Shown here: piece after piece, positions 10,998-20,880 of the stretch
How the letters are laid out: the number at the start of each line of letters is the position of its first letter
Position numbering within the stretch: position 1 is the stretch's first letter
NCBI GenBank assembly: GCA_016648135.1
Contig: JADDOH010000178.1
Location: forward strand, 1-64,000
DNA length: 64,000 nt
Reading direction: 5' to 3'
Source: Agrypnia vestita
Lineage: Eukaryota > Arthropoda > Insecta > Trichoptera > Phryganeidae
Translations under genes and position numbers: made by a program
The notes under the pieces: model-generated
Told to the model about the DNA's origin: nothing
Databases searched by the model: none
Seen by the model: the letters and a program-made list of their open reading frames with translations, nothing else

Positions 10998-11285
10998 ACT
11001 TCCTTTCTTTTAACTCGTAGCGTCTGCTTGTCGGCTTGTCTGCTTGTCTGCCGAAAAAAATTTGGATCGATTTTTAGCCCCTTTCCCGTGATACAATCAA
11101 GCTAAAACTTTGCAGGCAGACTCATGGTGACGATAATAATGTACTTACAATTTTTCGTTTAATTTTTTTTTAATAATTATAGTAAAATTTTGGATTTTTC
11201 GAAATTTTAACGATTTATATATTGTTTAATTTTCAAACTCGATGCCTGGAATAGGCGCGTAACCTGTTTGAATGAGAAAGGGAGT
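10998..11285 (+). mobile_element. MITE T, copy 1
   Basis: Starts ACTTCCTTTCTTTTAACTCG and ends GAGAAAGGGAGT, the same ends as copy 4 at 53267-53530 (ACTCCCTTTCTT ... AAGAAAGGGAGT). The interior shares GGATCGATTTTTAGCCC and a CAGGCAGACTC-TGG-GACGAT stretch with copies 2-4. No coding capacity. Similarity to the other copies continues ~40 bases past the right end, so the true boundary may be further out. Confidence 0.7.
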
Positions 11286-11672
11286 GTAATAAAAACTTGT
11301 TTTTTTATGGGTTAGTTTTTTATTAAACGCATAAATGTGTCCAACGACCGTAATAATAACCTAAACTCTTTAATATACCGCATTGATCCACTATAAGTGT
11401 TCTATTTCGTCTTACCCTATGGATGTCCCACATAGACTGAGAGCGCCTTAATGGACGTGAGTTACACTATGATTTCACCTATCGTAAGTTATTGAGTCGA
11501 CTGAACACTGAATGTGGTACAGACATTTATTCTGGGGTTTGAACTACCCACTGGAGTAGGTGATGTCACCCAGAAAACCGCCAACTCGACTTTTGATTGG
11601 TGAGTCCTGACTTCACGGTGCACGAGGAGTATTGCCTGGCGAAAAGTGGGCGAAAGTTCGATTTTTTAAAAC

Positions 11673-11820
11673 GTTACTTACTTACTTACTTACCATCACG
11701 CAGTTTCCAGAGAGGATAGAGCGCCATACTCTTCTGTCCTGACATACAACCTTCGCTTCGTCTACATTCATACATCTTCGCATGCCAGCTCGACGGTTGT
11801 TCAGGCTTCTAACGTTAAAT
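11673..11820 (-). pseudogene. Non-LTR 3' terminus with (GTAA)n tail (family B, copy 1)
   Basis: On the reverse strand this gives the family B tail (..RSLNNRRAGMRRCMNVDEAK-like reading through CATTCATACATCTTCGCATG), then the terminal ATCACGC/GTTTCC block, and finally GTAAGTAAGTAAG. The other family B copies have the same order, with TTAG/GTTA-type tetranucleotide tails. Confidence 0.7.
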
Positions 11821-12955
11821 ACGAAAAATAAACCTTAATCCGCATTTAGAACCCTCCTACCCATGACCTCTGCCCACCAGGATGGTCACAACCCGAGTGT
11901 TGCGGAGATAGGACGGCCCGTCAGTGTTTGTTGTCTATTTTTACCATTACGTTTCATAGTGTGTTTAGTTCAGTTTTTGTTGGTAATTTTACTCACTGCG
12001 ATGGAAAAACATCAGTACGGTATGCGATTTTTAAAAAACATGTTTTTATTTCTCTATATTACACTTATAAATTATTCAACATTAAAAATCAAAGGAAAAC
12101 AACTTCTAAATTAACTCTGATTTTTTCAAAAAAAGGAAATTAAGTTAATGTAGTGAGTTGCTTTGGGCAATGAAATTCTACCGGCAGGCGAGTGTAGTTC
12201 TTTTGATTCAGGATATGTTAAAAAAGTTCCGCAAACTTCCGCCATTTTTCAAAAAAATATAATCAAAATATTAGTACTCTAAAATAAAATTATATTTTTA
12301 GAGCATTTTTTTTTAACAGCGGCAGATGAGAGAATGGAAAGCACCAAGATACTGACAAGAAAAATCTTGTATGACATCGTGAGAGAATGTACTTAAAATA
12401 ATTTTGACAGAAAGATGGAATATTTGGAGAATAATCTTATAATAATTATAAAATTTTCAAGTGACTAATTTCCGACTCTATATTAGCGTCAAATTAAGAG
12501 AATAAGTATTAAACAATGATTTTGTTAAACTTTTGAAACGTTTTCTGCAATAAAACTTTATATAATAATAGTGCGGTGTATAAATATACGTCGCATGATG
12601 AAAGCGCACTTGTTGCATTCTAATATTTAATTTTTAACGTGCCCTGGGAAAAACAGCTTTAAAAATATCTGAAATACCGGTAATTGAAAATGTCGGCAAT
12701 ATCGCAATCCCTGAAATATCCTGCTAAAAGCAAAAGTCACTCAAGTTTTATCATTAGGAATTCAAAGTGGAAGATAAATTCAAATACAAGGTTTAATTTT
12801 ATAATTCCAGTAATCTAGTTTATTTCTGGCAGAGCTAGGTTCAAGACATTTGGATAATCGCCCCAATTTCGCAAGGATAAGCAGATGAAGGATACAATTT
12901 CGTAATGCCGATTCGGTACTAGCTTATAAATGTTATAAAATATGCCAAATTAATT
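11821..12955. other. No recognisable gene
   Basis: Short frames near 11863-12143 overlap each other and lack motifs. The rest is AT-rich with no repeat family recognised. Confidence 0.45.
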
Positions 12956-12959
12956 TTCT

Positions 12960-13570
12960 TAAGTCTTGTATTTGGCCAATGAAGGAAACATCAAGAAACT
13001 ATAAGTGATGCAAAACAGGGCAATGAGAATCATATTTAAAAAAAGTAAATACACCAGAATTGAAGACATGAGAAAAGCACTCAATTGGATGGAAGTTAAA
13101 AAAATATATATATATGACGTTCTCATATTTATACATAAACTTTTCAATAACAAAATGCCGAAATATTTTTTGAACAAAATTATTGTAAATAGTATTGTAC
13201 ATAGGTACATATAACACCAGAAATAGGAATAGAATAAGATTGCCATATAAGAAAAAATTATACACACAGAATTGTCTGATGTACAGAGTTGTAAAAATGT
13301 ATGAAATGCCAGAAAACATGTAGAATATAAATAGATGAATGAATTTAAAAACAAATGCTATAATTATTGTAAAAATAGTATAGAATTGTAGAGCAATAGA
13401 TGTTTTATTTATCATAGATTGTACCATAGATTAGATTAGATGTAAATGTAAATATGTAGGATATTATAGATAGTATATTAGCAATAGATTTAATGACGTA
13501 AAGTGTTAAATACTAGTTAATATACAAATTGTAATATTAACTAAGTTAAGAAATAAATAAATTAATTAAT
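12960..13570 (+). pseudogene. Jockey-like non-LTR tail (family J, copy 2)
   Basis: The frame at 13005 encodes MMQNRAMRIIFKKSKYTRIE and then DMRKALNWMEVKK...DVLIFIHKLFNNKMPKYF, the region after RT in jockey-like elements (QNRAMRII, YNVLIFI-K-NN-MP-Y). A second frame gives TQNCLMYRVVKMYEMPEN and MNEFKNKCYNYCK. The AT-rich 3' end closes with AAATAAATAAATTAATTAAT. 5' truncated and frameshifted. Confidence 0.8.
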
Positions 13571-13665
13571 CATCACAGTACTTATGTTTATATGTGACCT
13601 CTCTGGCCTGAGCGGTCACATATACATGGAAGAATATCCCAGAAAACTACACACAGAGGATTAGT
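13565..13665 (-). repeat. Dispersed repeat E, copy 3, with 11-bp inverted repeat
   Basis: TATATGTGACC (13589-13599) is mirrored at 13614-13624. The flank ATATCCCAGAAAACTACACA matches family E at 5470-5630 and 61748-61830. Confidence 0.65.
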
Positions 13666-13669
13666 ATTT

Positions 13670-14404
13670 TTAGGTCTTTCAGGTTTTGTGCAGTGATCCA
13701 TTGAAATTTTAAATTTTTTATGACATCGAGAATCCATACGTATTCTGATTTCCATACTCGTGAAAGACATAGATCACATCACGTCAAAAATATAAAAAAA
13801 TCCTGTAATCTGACTGACTTGCATCCACGCGAATGCATCCCCTCTACAATATCGACATGGCATTTTTCATCGGGTTCTCTTTTATATTTCATTTCGTTTT
13901 ATTTCGCTCATTCAGACCTACTAATTAGTCTACCATCTAGATACAATCGTACCGCCTGCCTCTCTCACTCACTTTCAAAAGATCGTAGCTCCTATTGTTA
14001 TCTGCAAACAAAAGAAATTGTGTAACAAATGTATTTAAAGGAATGTCGGATGTGCATTGTAAGCGAATTTCTAATAAATTCAATTCAAAAATTTACCATT
14101 CAGAACTTGTAAGAATTTATTTATTTATGAAATATGTCAACCGAGATAAGTCTACCAACATACAATGGGATTCGAGTACCACTACTAGTATTTAGAAGTG
14201 GAACATGTAGCTGGCAGAAGAGGAAAGAATGATACAGAAGACGGTGGAAACGAGACCACCTGTGGCGTCTAAATGAAAAAGCTCCACTATACATATTCAT
14301 TTTTATTTTTTTATTTAATTGATAATACAAACTACATATAATTTCTTTTTTTATAATGATAGTTAACAAATATTAACAATTCATTTTTTTATATATAAAT
14401 ATGT
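13670..14404. other. No recognisable gene; small family B scrap
   Basis: A short stretch near 14208-14260 (GCTGGCAGAAGAGGAAAG) matches the start of family B copy 9 at ~43882. The remainder shows no motif. Confidence 0.4.
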
Positions 14405-14990
14405 TATAATAATCATCATCATCATTCTTGGCACTACAACCCTTGGTGGGTCTTGGCCTCCTCAATAATTTTCCTCCACTCATCTCGGTCTAGTGCCAGC
14501 TCTCTCCAGTTTCGAAGCTCTAAGGCAGAGATATATTTGAGGACGTTGTCACTCCATCTTAGTTTCGGCCTTCCTAAGCTCCTTCGCCCTATTGGCCTTG
14601 AGTTCAGCAGTTCCGATGATATTGGTGGATAAAAAAGACCAAAAAAGAAAGGATTTGAAAATATTAGAAGAGGTCTACATCCAGCAGCAAATCTTATTTG
14701 TGTCAAATACCTTGAAGTGGAACATAGCTGAACAGACTGCACATGAGCATGATCCAACGCAAGGTATTTGGCCTTCCTAAGCTCCTTCGCCCTATTGGCC
14801 TTGAGTTCAGCAGGGACTTTGGTGCTTGATGCTCGGACATTCTCTCCACATGACCCAACCGCCGAAGTCTTCCCAGTTTTATAAATTGTGTGACGTTTGG
14901 CTCCTTAAAAAGAGTATAGATCTCATTGTTGTAACGTCTGCGCCAAAGTCCATTTTCTAGAACCGGCCCGAAGATACGCCTTGTACCTCA
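14405..14990 (-). pseudogene. Non-LTR RT tail with internal duplication (family A, copy 4)
   Basis: On the reverse strand: ELLNSRPIGRRSLGRPKLRW, SDNVLKYISALELRNWRELALDRDEW and EEAKTHQGL, then a (GAT)n end (ATCATCATCATTCTTGG at ~14411). Upstream coding continues past 14814 (HQAPKSLLNSR.., GHVER-like, PVLENGLWRRRYNN). A 159-bp foreign segment (14611-14769) splits the frame and is bracketed by a 44-bp duplication of family A sequence. The foreign segment matches ~6003-6092. Confidence 0.8.
14567..14813. repeat. 44-bp direct repeats bracketing a 159-bp insert
   Basis: GGCCTTCCTAAGCTCCTTCG and the next 24 bases occur identically at 14567-14610 and 14770-14813. Such a long duplication is not a normal transposon target duplication; duplication by template switching or unequal exchange fits better. 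Confidence 0.9.
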
Positions 14991-15099
14991 CCTCACCAAA
15001 AAAAATAGAGATTCTTGTGTGTGGTGAGGGATAGGTAATCACTTTCAATCATATAGGTAGTGTAATCTAATTTAATAACAATGAGAATTAGGTAAAATA

Positions 15100-16383
15100 T
15101 TAGGTCCTTACATATGAAATTGGCGTTTTGCCGTACTGGCAAATTTGATCTCAAATATCTTCTCTTTGGTTAGGAATTCCAAATCCAAATTTATACAGCT
15201 ATTTACTCATGTATTTTTGTTTTGAAAATTATAATTCATTTGTTTTTTCCTCAATTGTTTTTTTCTTTGCGTCACTCAGTTTACAAAATGAAAAACTTGA
15301 AATATCGCGTTATTTACGAGTACGAGTTCCACCGTGGCACCAGTGCTGCAGAAACGGCTCGAAGGATTAATGATGTGTATGGCGACGGTGCCGCAAAAGA
15401 AAACACAGTACGTTTTTGGTTCCAACGTTTTCGTTCTGGAAATTTCGACCTGCAGAACAAGCCCCGTGGACGGCCGGAGACCAAAGTTGATAATGAAGAA
15501 TTGAAGGCTATTGTGGAAGCGGATCCATCGCAAACCACATCCGAGTTAGCTGCAGGCTGCGTTGTTAGTGATAAAACTGTTTTAATCCACTTGAAGCAAA
15601 TTGGTAAGGTGAAAAAGCTTGAAAGGTGGGTACCTCACGAATTGCGTGAAGCAAATCAACAAACAGGCGTTGACTGCTGCGTTACATTACTCAACCGGCA
15701 CAATAATGAAGGGATTTTAAATCGAATCATTACCTGTGATGAAAAGTGGATCCTGTACGATAATCGGAAGCGCTCATCGCAATGGCTGAACCCTGCCGAA
15801 CCAGCCAAACCATGCCCCAAGCGAAAATTGACTCCAAAAAAGTTTCTTGTGAGCGTTTGGTGGACTAGTGCTGGTGTCGTTCACTACAGCTTTCTTAAAT
15901 CTGGCCAGACGATTACGGCAGATGTCTATTGTCAGCAACTGCAAACCATGATGGAAAAGCTAGCTGCTAAACAACCGAGGCTGGTTAATCGCTCTAGGCC
16001 ACTGCTGCTTCATGATAACGCTAGACCACACACTGCACAACAGACGGCTACCAAATTAGAGGAGCTTCAATTGGAATGTCTAAGACATCCACCGTACTCT
16101 CCGGACCTTGCCCCAACAGATTACCATTTTTTTCGAAATTTGGATAACTTCTTGCAAAGGAAAAAATTCAACTCCGATGGGGCAGTCCAAACCGCCTTCA
16201 AAGATTTTATTGATTCCCGTCCGAATGGTTTTTTAGTAAAGGGATCGATGAACTACCTATGAGATGGCAAAAGTGCATAGATAGCAATGGTACATACTTT
16301 GATTAAATAAATATATTATAATAAAAAAAATCGGCTTTATGTTCCTCCCATACTAATCGCCAATTTCATATGTAAGGACCTAA
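15100..16383 (+). mobile_element. Mariner element, copy 1 (most complete)
   Basis: 1284 bp, starting TTAGGTCCTTACATATGAAA and ending with its reverse complement. About 26 bases of the ends are perfectly inverted. It is flanked by TA on both sides (15098-15099 and 16384-16385), the Tc1/mariner target duplication. The sequence between the left end and the ATG (GTACTGGCAAATTTGATC...) is shared by all four copies. The ends and transposase resemble the cecropia-type mariners of insects; that subfamily call is from memory and needs a tree. It sits directly upstream of an RT fragment. Confidence 0.97.
15288..16262 (+). pseudogene. Mariner DD34D transposase, frameshifted near the C-terminus
   Basis: A cut-and-paste transposase that binds the terminal repeats and joins the element to TA sites. 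The start chosen is ATG 15288 (MKNLKYRVIY); an in-frame ATG lies 22 codons upstream, but its leader is hydrophobic and untypical. N-terminal helix-turn-helix segments lie at ~1-110, with GRP at 61-63 linking the two. WVPHEL is at 114-119. The catalytic Asp residues are D151 (ITCDEKW), D243 (LLHDNARPH) and D278 (APTDYH), with 34 residues between the last two. One T is missing from the T-run before AGTAAAGG (six versus seven in other copies), so the last ~25 residues are replaced by LVKGSMNYL. An intact protein would be about 339 residues. Probably weak or inactive. Confidence 0.93.
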
Positions 16384-16535
16384 TAGTATTTATCCAATAT
16401 ATCGAAAATCTTTGGATCAGTAATCAAAATAGACTAAACTCAATCACAAAAGTCAATTCTACAATAAATGAAAATACATTCGGATTCACTGGGGGAATGT
16501 GCACACAAGACGCAATACTTTATTTTAATTATTTA
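16384..16535 (+). pseudogene. Non-LTR RT fragment
   Basis: Directly after the mariner, one frame reads NRLNSITKVNSTINENTFGF then TGGMCTQDAILYF. This matches the FGF-xGR-T-DAI motif region of jockey/CR1-like RTs. The mariner has landed beside or within it. No active-site motif remains. Confidence 0.6.
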
Positions 16536-16615
16536 TTTATTTACATTTAGGTTGAATATACAAATTTTGGTTGGACTGATAGATAGATCATGTTTTCAGT
16601 ATTTGAATGCAGTTA

Positions 16616-17010
16616 GTTTAAAGTAGACTGAATATAGTGAAAATGAAGGAAATCACTTAGATTTATGGGTGATGAATGCATTTATGGTGGAGTAAAGAAT
16701 ATATAAATTAGGAAAGAATATAAAGCTGACCTTGGCAATACAATTAAAAAATTCTTCACTTCCCCCTCTAACTCCCACTCCTATCCCTCTATTTAATATA
16801 TGTTTTCTTTATTGCTTGACTTAATATTTTATGCCTGGATCTCTATAACTGGTCTGTGAATTACCTAATATGTTATGTATTATTATAATAAATTGTATAC
16901 TGTTGAGATTCCTAAAATAAAAAAATAAAAAATAAATTAAAAAAAGGTTCGCTTGGATGATCTGGGCATGTTGAGCGAATGAATGAGAAAATAATAATAA
17001 AAAAGTAACC
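16616..17010 (+). pseudogene. Family B RT tail split by a nested insertion (copy 2)
   Basis: 16616-16750 aligns by eye with 43903-44030 (TAGATTGAATGC..., GAGTAAAGAATG..., GTAAAGCTGATCTT..., AATTAAAAAA). Similarity resumes at ~16945 with GGTTCGCTTGGATGATCTGG, GCATGTTGAGCGAATGAATG, as in GSLRWFGHVERMNE. The split lies inside the codons before that motif. Confidence 0.7.
16751..16944 (+). mobile_element. Nested 3' retrotransposon end with A-rich tail
   Basis: About 180 bases with a C/T-rich start and AATAAA-rich end (CCTAAAATAAAAAAATAAA). It is bracketed by AATTAAAAAA at ~16742-16751 and just before GGTTCGC at ~16936-16945, an apparent ~10-bp target duplication. Similar layout (pyrimidine-rich, GTATTGTACT, ACTGTTGCGATTCCT) is seen near 22520-22710. 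A 5'-truncated LINE 3' UTR is the likely identity. Confidence 0.6.
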
Positions 17011-17032
17011 CATAAAAACCAAGCATTATTAT

Positions 17033-17530
17033 ACTCCCTTTCTTTTTAAAATATAACAACAATTAAAGACGAATTAAAACATATTACATAACACTAAACT
17101 TACAGAAATATAATATATTTCTAAAATGTCAGATGTTTTGAGCTTTGATAAGACACTTCATGCTTTAAAAACATTTGTCAGTCAATTTAGATTTTCGACA
17201 TTCGTAGTGAAGTACCTATTATTTATAGCGATGGAGTAATTCAAATTTAGAAAATATTCCGCGACGTTATCGGGCTGCCGTTGCTAATCAAACTTTTCTA
17301 ATGATTCCAATTTGAAAAAACCAATAAAATTTCTAAAAATCCGAAATTATACTACAATTATTTATTTTTTTTAACGAAAATTTGATAGATCTTCTTGATC
17401 TTCGCCTCGAGTCTACTTGCCAAGTTTCAGCTCGATTGGACCACGGGAAAAGGGTCAAAAATCGATCCAAAGTTTTTCTTAACGGCAAGCCGGCAAGCAA
17501 GCAGACGCCACGAGTTAATATAAAGGGAGT
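17033..17530 (-). mobile_element. MITE T, copy 2 (inverted)
   Basis: ACTCCCTTTCTTTTTAAAA at 17033 and AAAGGGAGT ending at 17530 are the inverted ends. 17330-17530 on the reverse strand matches copies 1, 3 and 4 (TTTGGATCGATTTTTGACCC). The other half is diverged or replaced, making this copy longer (~498 bp). Confidence 0.65.
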
Positions 17531-17547
17531 AATAAAGATATATAACA

Positions 17548-17760
17548 AGTATTGACGGCGCCAGTAAGGGAGGGCGACCGCGAAAGACGTGGCATGACCA
17601 GATTAACCAAATACTGGATGATGATCCTGTCAGGATCTTCAACATTCATCAAGCTTGCGAAGATGTATGAATGTCAATGATGCGTGAGGTATGTGTCAGG
17701 ACCGAGAAGTGTGGCGCTTTATCCTTTCAGCCTATCCCCGTGTGATAAGTGCGTGATAGT
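17548..17760 (+). pseudogene. Family B RT tail fragment (copy 3)
   Basis: GGCGCCAGTAAGGGAGGGCG, then CGAAAGACGTGGCATGACCA gives RKTWHDQI, the family B motif after GRP. An NIRRACEDV-like stretch follows. It lacks the simple-repeat tail. It begins ~18 bases after MITE T copy 2. Confidence 0.7.
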
Positions 17761-18054
17761 AATAATTAATCAATTTTATGTAGATACAACTTGTAATAAT
17801 AAGAATATTTAAAAAGTATCTAATAATATTCTAATCACCTTACGGTAATAACTCATTATTTTCATATTAACAAAAGATTATAAATTTGACACAAAAATAA
17901 CAGTTTAATATATAAAAAAGTACTAATAGCAAATTAAATATTTTGAACAACCTAATAATCCTTTTTGCGAAAGTTGCCTTTTAAATTTGTTTTCACATTT
18001 ATTCCAAATTGTTATTCAACTCTCATACATTTATTTTTAATTTCAATTTTTAGC

Positions 18055-18430
18055 GTATGTTGTCGATAGTGTGAGGAATGAACAAATTAGAAGTAATGTA
18101 ATGCTGGCTGTAGTTTGGTAGACAGAATAAAGAAAGAAGTGCTGAGATGGTTTGGCCATGTAGAACGTACGAGTGAGGAAAAGATGGTTAGAAAAATATA
18201 TGGGGCGAGTGTTGAAGGCAAAAGGAATAGAGGGCGTCCGCGAAAGACCCGGCACGATCAGATATTACAAGTATTGGAGGATGGCCTCGTTAAAAGCCTC
18301 AATTACCGAAGACCATGTATTAGAAGATGTATGAATGTAGCGGAAGCAATATTGGTGTGTCAAGAATATGGCGTTCTATCCTCTCTCCCCACCCCTGCTG
18401 AAAAGAGGCGTAATGGTCGTTAGATTGTTA
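18055..18430 (+). pseudogene. Non-LTR RT C-terminal tail (family B, copy 4)
   Basis: Encodes VVDRIKKEVLRWFGHVERTS, EEKMVRKIYGASVEGKRNRG, RPRKTRHDQILQVLEDG and RRCMNVAEA, the stereotyped region after the RT domain. The leading frame (VDRVRNEQIRSNVMLAVV-like) is frameshifted by a base before 18115. No RT core. Ends near GTAATGGTCGTTAG, which fits a degraded TTAG-type tail. Confidence 0.8.
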
Positions 18431-18974
18431 GTACGTTTACTGGTAATTGACTGCTGATTCAAAAATATTAGTTTAGTTTGAGCATTTTTACTAGATCCAC
18501 ATCACTAAGACTTCCGACATAAACTTTCTTCCGAAAATATCCATCCTTTCCAATACATTAAATTGAATCGAGAACACATCTGACCATTCGCTTTTTCCAT
18601 CGATTGATTCCTGTTTCAAGCCATTTCTTTCTTGTTCTGGATCTCATTGAATACTTTGTCACTGCATCTTGCAAATACACTGATTTCAAGAGAAAGCTCC
18701 TATACTCTATTTACTTTTATTTATTAATTTTCAAAATTAAATTAACAGGCTATGCTCACTGGACCATGTCGTGCTGAGGCAAACATTTTACATAATTATA
18801 ATGTAGAAGCTAGTTTGTAGATTTTTGGAGTTGATTTAATCACAGTAGGTTGTAGTAAGCATAGTAAAATAATTAATATTAATAGAAACAGATTGAATTT
18901 ATAGGTATTAAACCTTAAATTCGGTACCTACATTCAAAATAGGTTATCCTCAGTGGCTATTGTGAACATTTTTC
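18431..18974. other. No recognisable gene
   Basis: AT-rich sequence without motifs or recognised repeats. Confidence 0.45.
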
Positions 18975-19556
18975 AATTTTATTAATATTTAAAGCATTAA
19001 CTTTGTGGTTAGACATTATAACAGAATGTTAGTTCATTTAGTAAAAACCACTACCAGATTTAGGGTCTACCGGTTCCGAGACGTACACGTCTCTTCGTCA
19101 GGACCAACATTACACTACGATATTCACAACATTACATGCACTCGAGTGCATGTTTGTCTCTGACAAGATTAACACGCATGTGATCAATATTGGTGAAAGT
19201 TTAACAATACAATGCGCGTGCAGTGGGAACATTGAAGCATGAGTTTTTTGTAAACTTATATTTTGGAAAAAAAATAGAAATCAAATATTTATTCTACATA
19301 TTTTGATGACATATCACAATATGAATACTAGATAACAATTGTGAAAGAAATATTACGAAATATATGTGGTATTCCCATTTTTTTTTCCAATTAATTGGGT
19401 ACGTAAAAGTCATGCTGCGATGTTCCCACTGCACGCCCCTGAACAATACTATGGTTGGGGTATATAGTGTTGTGAATATGGTAGTGTATTGTTGGACCTG
19501 ACGAAGAGACGTGTACGTCTCGAAACCGGTAGACCCTAAATCTGGTAATGGTTTTT
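18975..19556. repeat. Foldback repeat P, copy 1 (head to head)
   Basis: 19041-19137 is mirrored by ~19450-19556. Both arms contain the GAGACGTGTACGTCTC hairpin, CCGGTAGACC and the ATCTGGTAATGG end. The left arm continues out to 18975 (TTTAAAGCATTAACTTTGTG), as in copy 3. The symmetry centre holds a perfect 20-bp palindrome, ACATGCACTCGAGTGCATGT (19134-19153). The loop has been enlarged by a hAT-like MITE. The family is dispersed (copies at 23340 and 25030). Confidence 0.8.
19211..19441. mobile_element. hAT-like MITE nested in foldback P
   Basis: 231 bp flanked by an exact 8-bp duplication, AACAATAC (19203-19210 and 19442-19449). The right end on the reverse strand reads CAGGGGCGTGCAGTGGGAAC; the left end is GCGTGCAGTGGGAACAT after a few mutated bases. 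CAGGGGCGT-type ends plus 8-bp duplication indicate hAT. P copy 2 lacks the insert, which shows the empty site. Confidence 0.85.
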
Positions 19557-19830
19557 ACTCCCTTTCTATCAACTCGTGGCGTCTAATTGATTGATTGCTT
19601 TTCTGACAAAAAACTTTGGATCGATTTTTAACCCTTTTCCAGTGATCGAAGCGAGCTGAAACTTTGCAAGCAGACTCGTGGCGACGATCAAGTAGATCTA
19701 TCATGTTTTCGTTAAAAAAATAATAATCGTAGTATAATTTTGAATTTTTCAAATTTTTAATGTTTTTTCATACAACTTTATGGAGATTCCGACGCATATG
19801 GTAGACACGAAACCCGAAAATGAGAAATGG
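19557..19830 (+). mobile_element. MITE T, copy 3
   Basis: Starts ACTCCCTTTCTATCAACTCG exactly where foldback P sequence stops, and shares GGATCGATTTTTAACCC and the GCAGACTCGTGGCGACGAT stretch with the other copies. The right end is not preserved. Confidence 0.65.
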
Positions 19831-20079
19831 AGTTTTGCAAAAACTTTTTTTTGTTTTACTAACTTAACTAACATTTTGTTATTTTTAAAATTATTTTGAT
19901 ATTTCTGCCACTGTTTTTATACCCCTTCATATTGCGACCCGGTATACAAAGTGGTACTAATGCATGTTAGGCGGGAGTTTGAGTAGTATGCGGTGGTCTA
20001 CATCAATCTTTATAGAAATAATTGCTTTATTTGCAGGAAAGAAAAGTCCAATCCACCGTTCTGCTCTTGCAATTTGTTT

Positions 20080-20210
20080 CTTTATTTGAATGTGTCTTCT
20101 ACTTGGGTCCCGTAATGGATGTCGCGGATAGTCGGAAAAGTCCGCCCCATGGCTCGCTGGGCTTTCTCAAACTTTTGTATGCACTCTTGCTCAAGTTAGT
20201 GCTCGATTTT
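20080..20210 (-). pseudogene. Possible non-LTR RT tail scrap
   Basis: On the reverse strand a frame reads IQKFEKAQRAMGRTF followed by IRDIHYGTQVEDTF, reminiscent of the K-QRAMER--LG-S-RD-IRN--I--RT region seen at 49440 (family C). Short and diverged; could be chance. Confidence 0.3.
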
Positions 20211-20628
20211 CTTTTACGTAAGCCAGGACTAGAAGGAACAATTGTTGGAAAACTTTTTTTTAAAATATCGTGGAGTTTTGCGCAAGGGGAGTTTTAAAGT
20301 TCAGTGTTTGTTGTAGCTTGCTAAATGCTTCGCGCCGTAGCTTAACGAAGATTATTTCGATGTATACGGAGGTTATTTTTAAAGTGGTATATCCAATAAT
20401 GAGGCCGTCTCACTTTGTGGTGTATCTCTTACTATTGTCTTGTAGAGATGGCACGATTATATTAAGAGTGAGGCTCAACTCTCTCTCTCGCTAATGAATA
20501 AATTTCGAACAATATTATTAAACGTATGTTATGAGAACACAATTACTGGATTATATCCATAGAGGAATAATTATTAACGAATATTAATTATATTGATCTC
20601 AAAGAGATGAAGCAGTAGGGAGGCCCAG
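20211..20628. other. No recognisable gene
   Basis: Two short overlapping frames without motifs. Confidence 0.4.
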
Positions 20629-20880
20629 GGCTTACAACATGCACGAGCTGGCTTAAATGATCACTTTATAAAATGCAACGTTTACAATTCCACCGTAAGA
20701 ACAAACAAACAAAAAATTTTAACAGTAGTTAATATGTTCTGAATCAGTTTCTTCCATTTATAAAACAAGTTTTGTAACAACAAAAGTTTTGTAATGTATG
20801 AATGTCCTTGCGGTGGAATTTGTGAATGTTGCATTATGTTAAGTAACCACTTAAGCCAGCTCACACAGGTCATAAGCCCC
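20629..20880. repeat. Foldback repeat V
   Basis: 20629-20695 and 20811-20880 are ~70-bp imperfect inverted arms (GGTGGAATT, ACGTTGCATT, AAGCCAGCTC). The loop is ~115 bp. A single arm occurs at 10711-10782. No coding capacity. Confidence 0.75.

Larger units (their letters stand above)
10174..11357. mobile_element. ~1.2 kb TIR composite element (family Y)
   Basis: GTTATTACGGTCGTTAGACA at 10174 is mirrored near 11332-11357 (reverse complement begins TTATTACGGTCGTTGGACAC), giving ~25-bp imperfect terminal repeats. The same end motif occurs alone at 58240-58265. The interior holds a short tandem repeat (10228-10485), repeat V (10711-10782), a hairpin motif shared with 58261-58550, and MITE T1. 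I see no transposase and no clear target duplication. Confidence 0.5.

Noticed and set aside
12959..13427. Reverse-strand 131- and 142-codon frames
   Set aside because: They lie antisense to the jockey-like tail J2 and consist of Phe/Ile/Tyr-rich translation of AT-rich DNA.
15276..15538. Reverse-strand frames inside each mariner (85 and 74 codons)
   Set aside because: They are antisense shadows of the transposase N-terminus and recur at all four copies for that reason.
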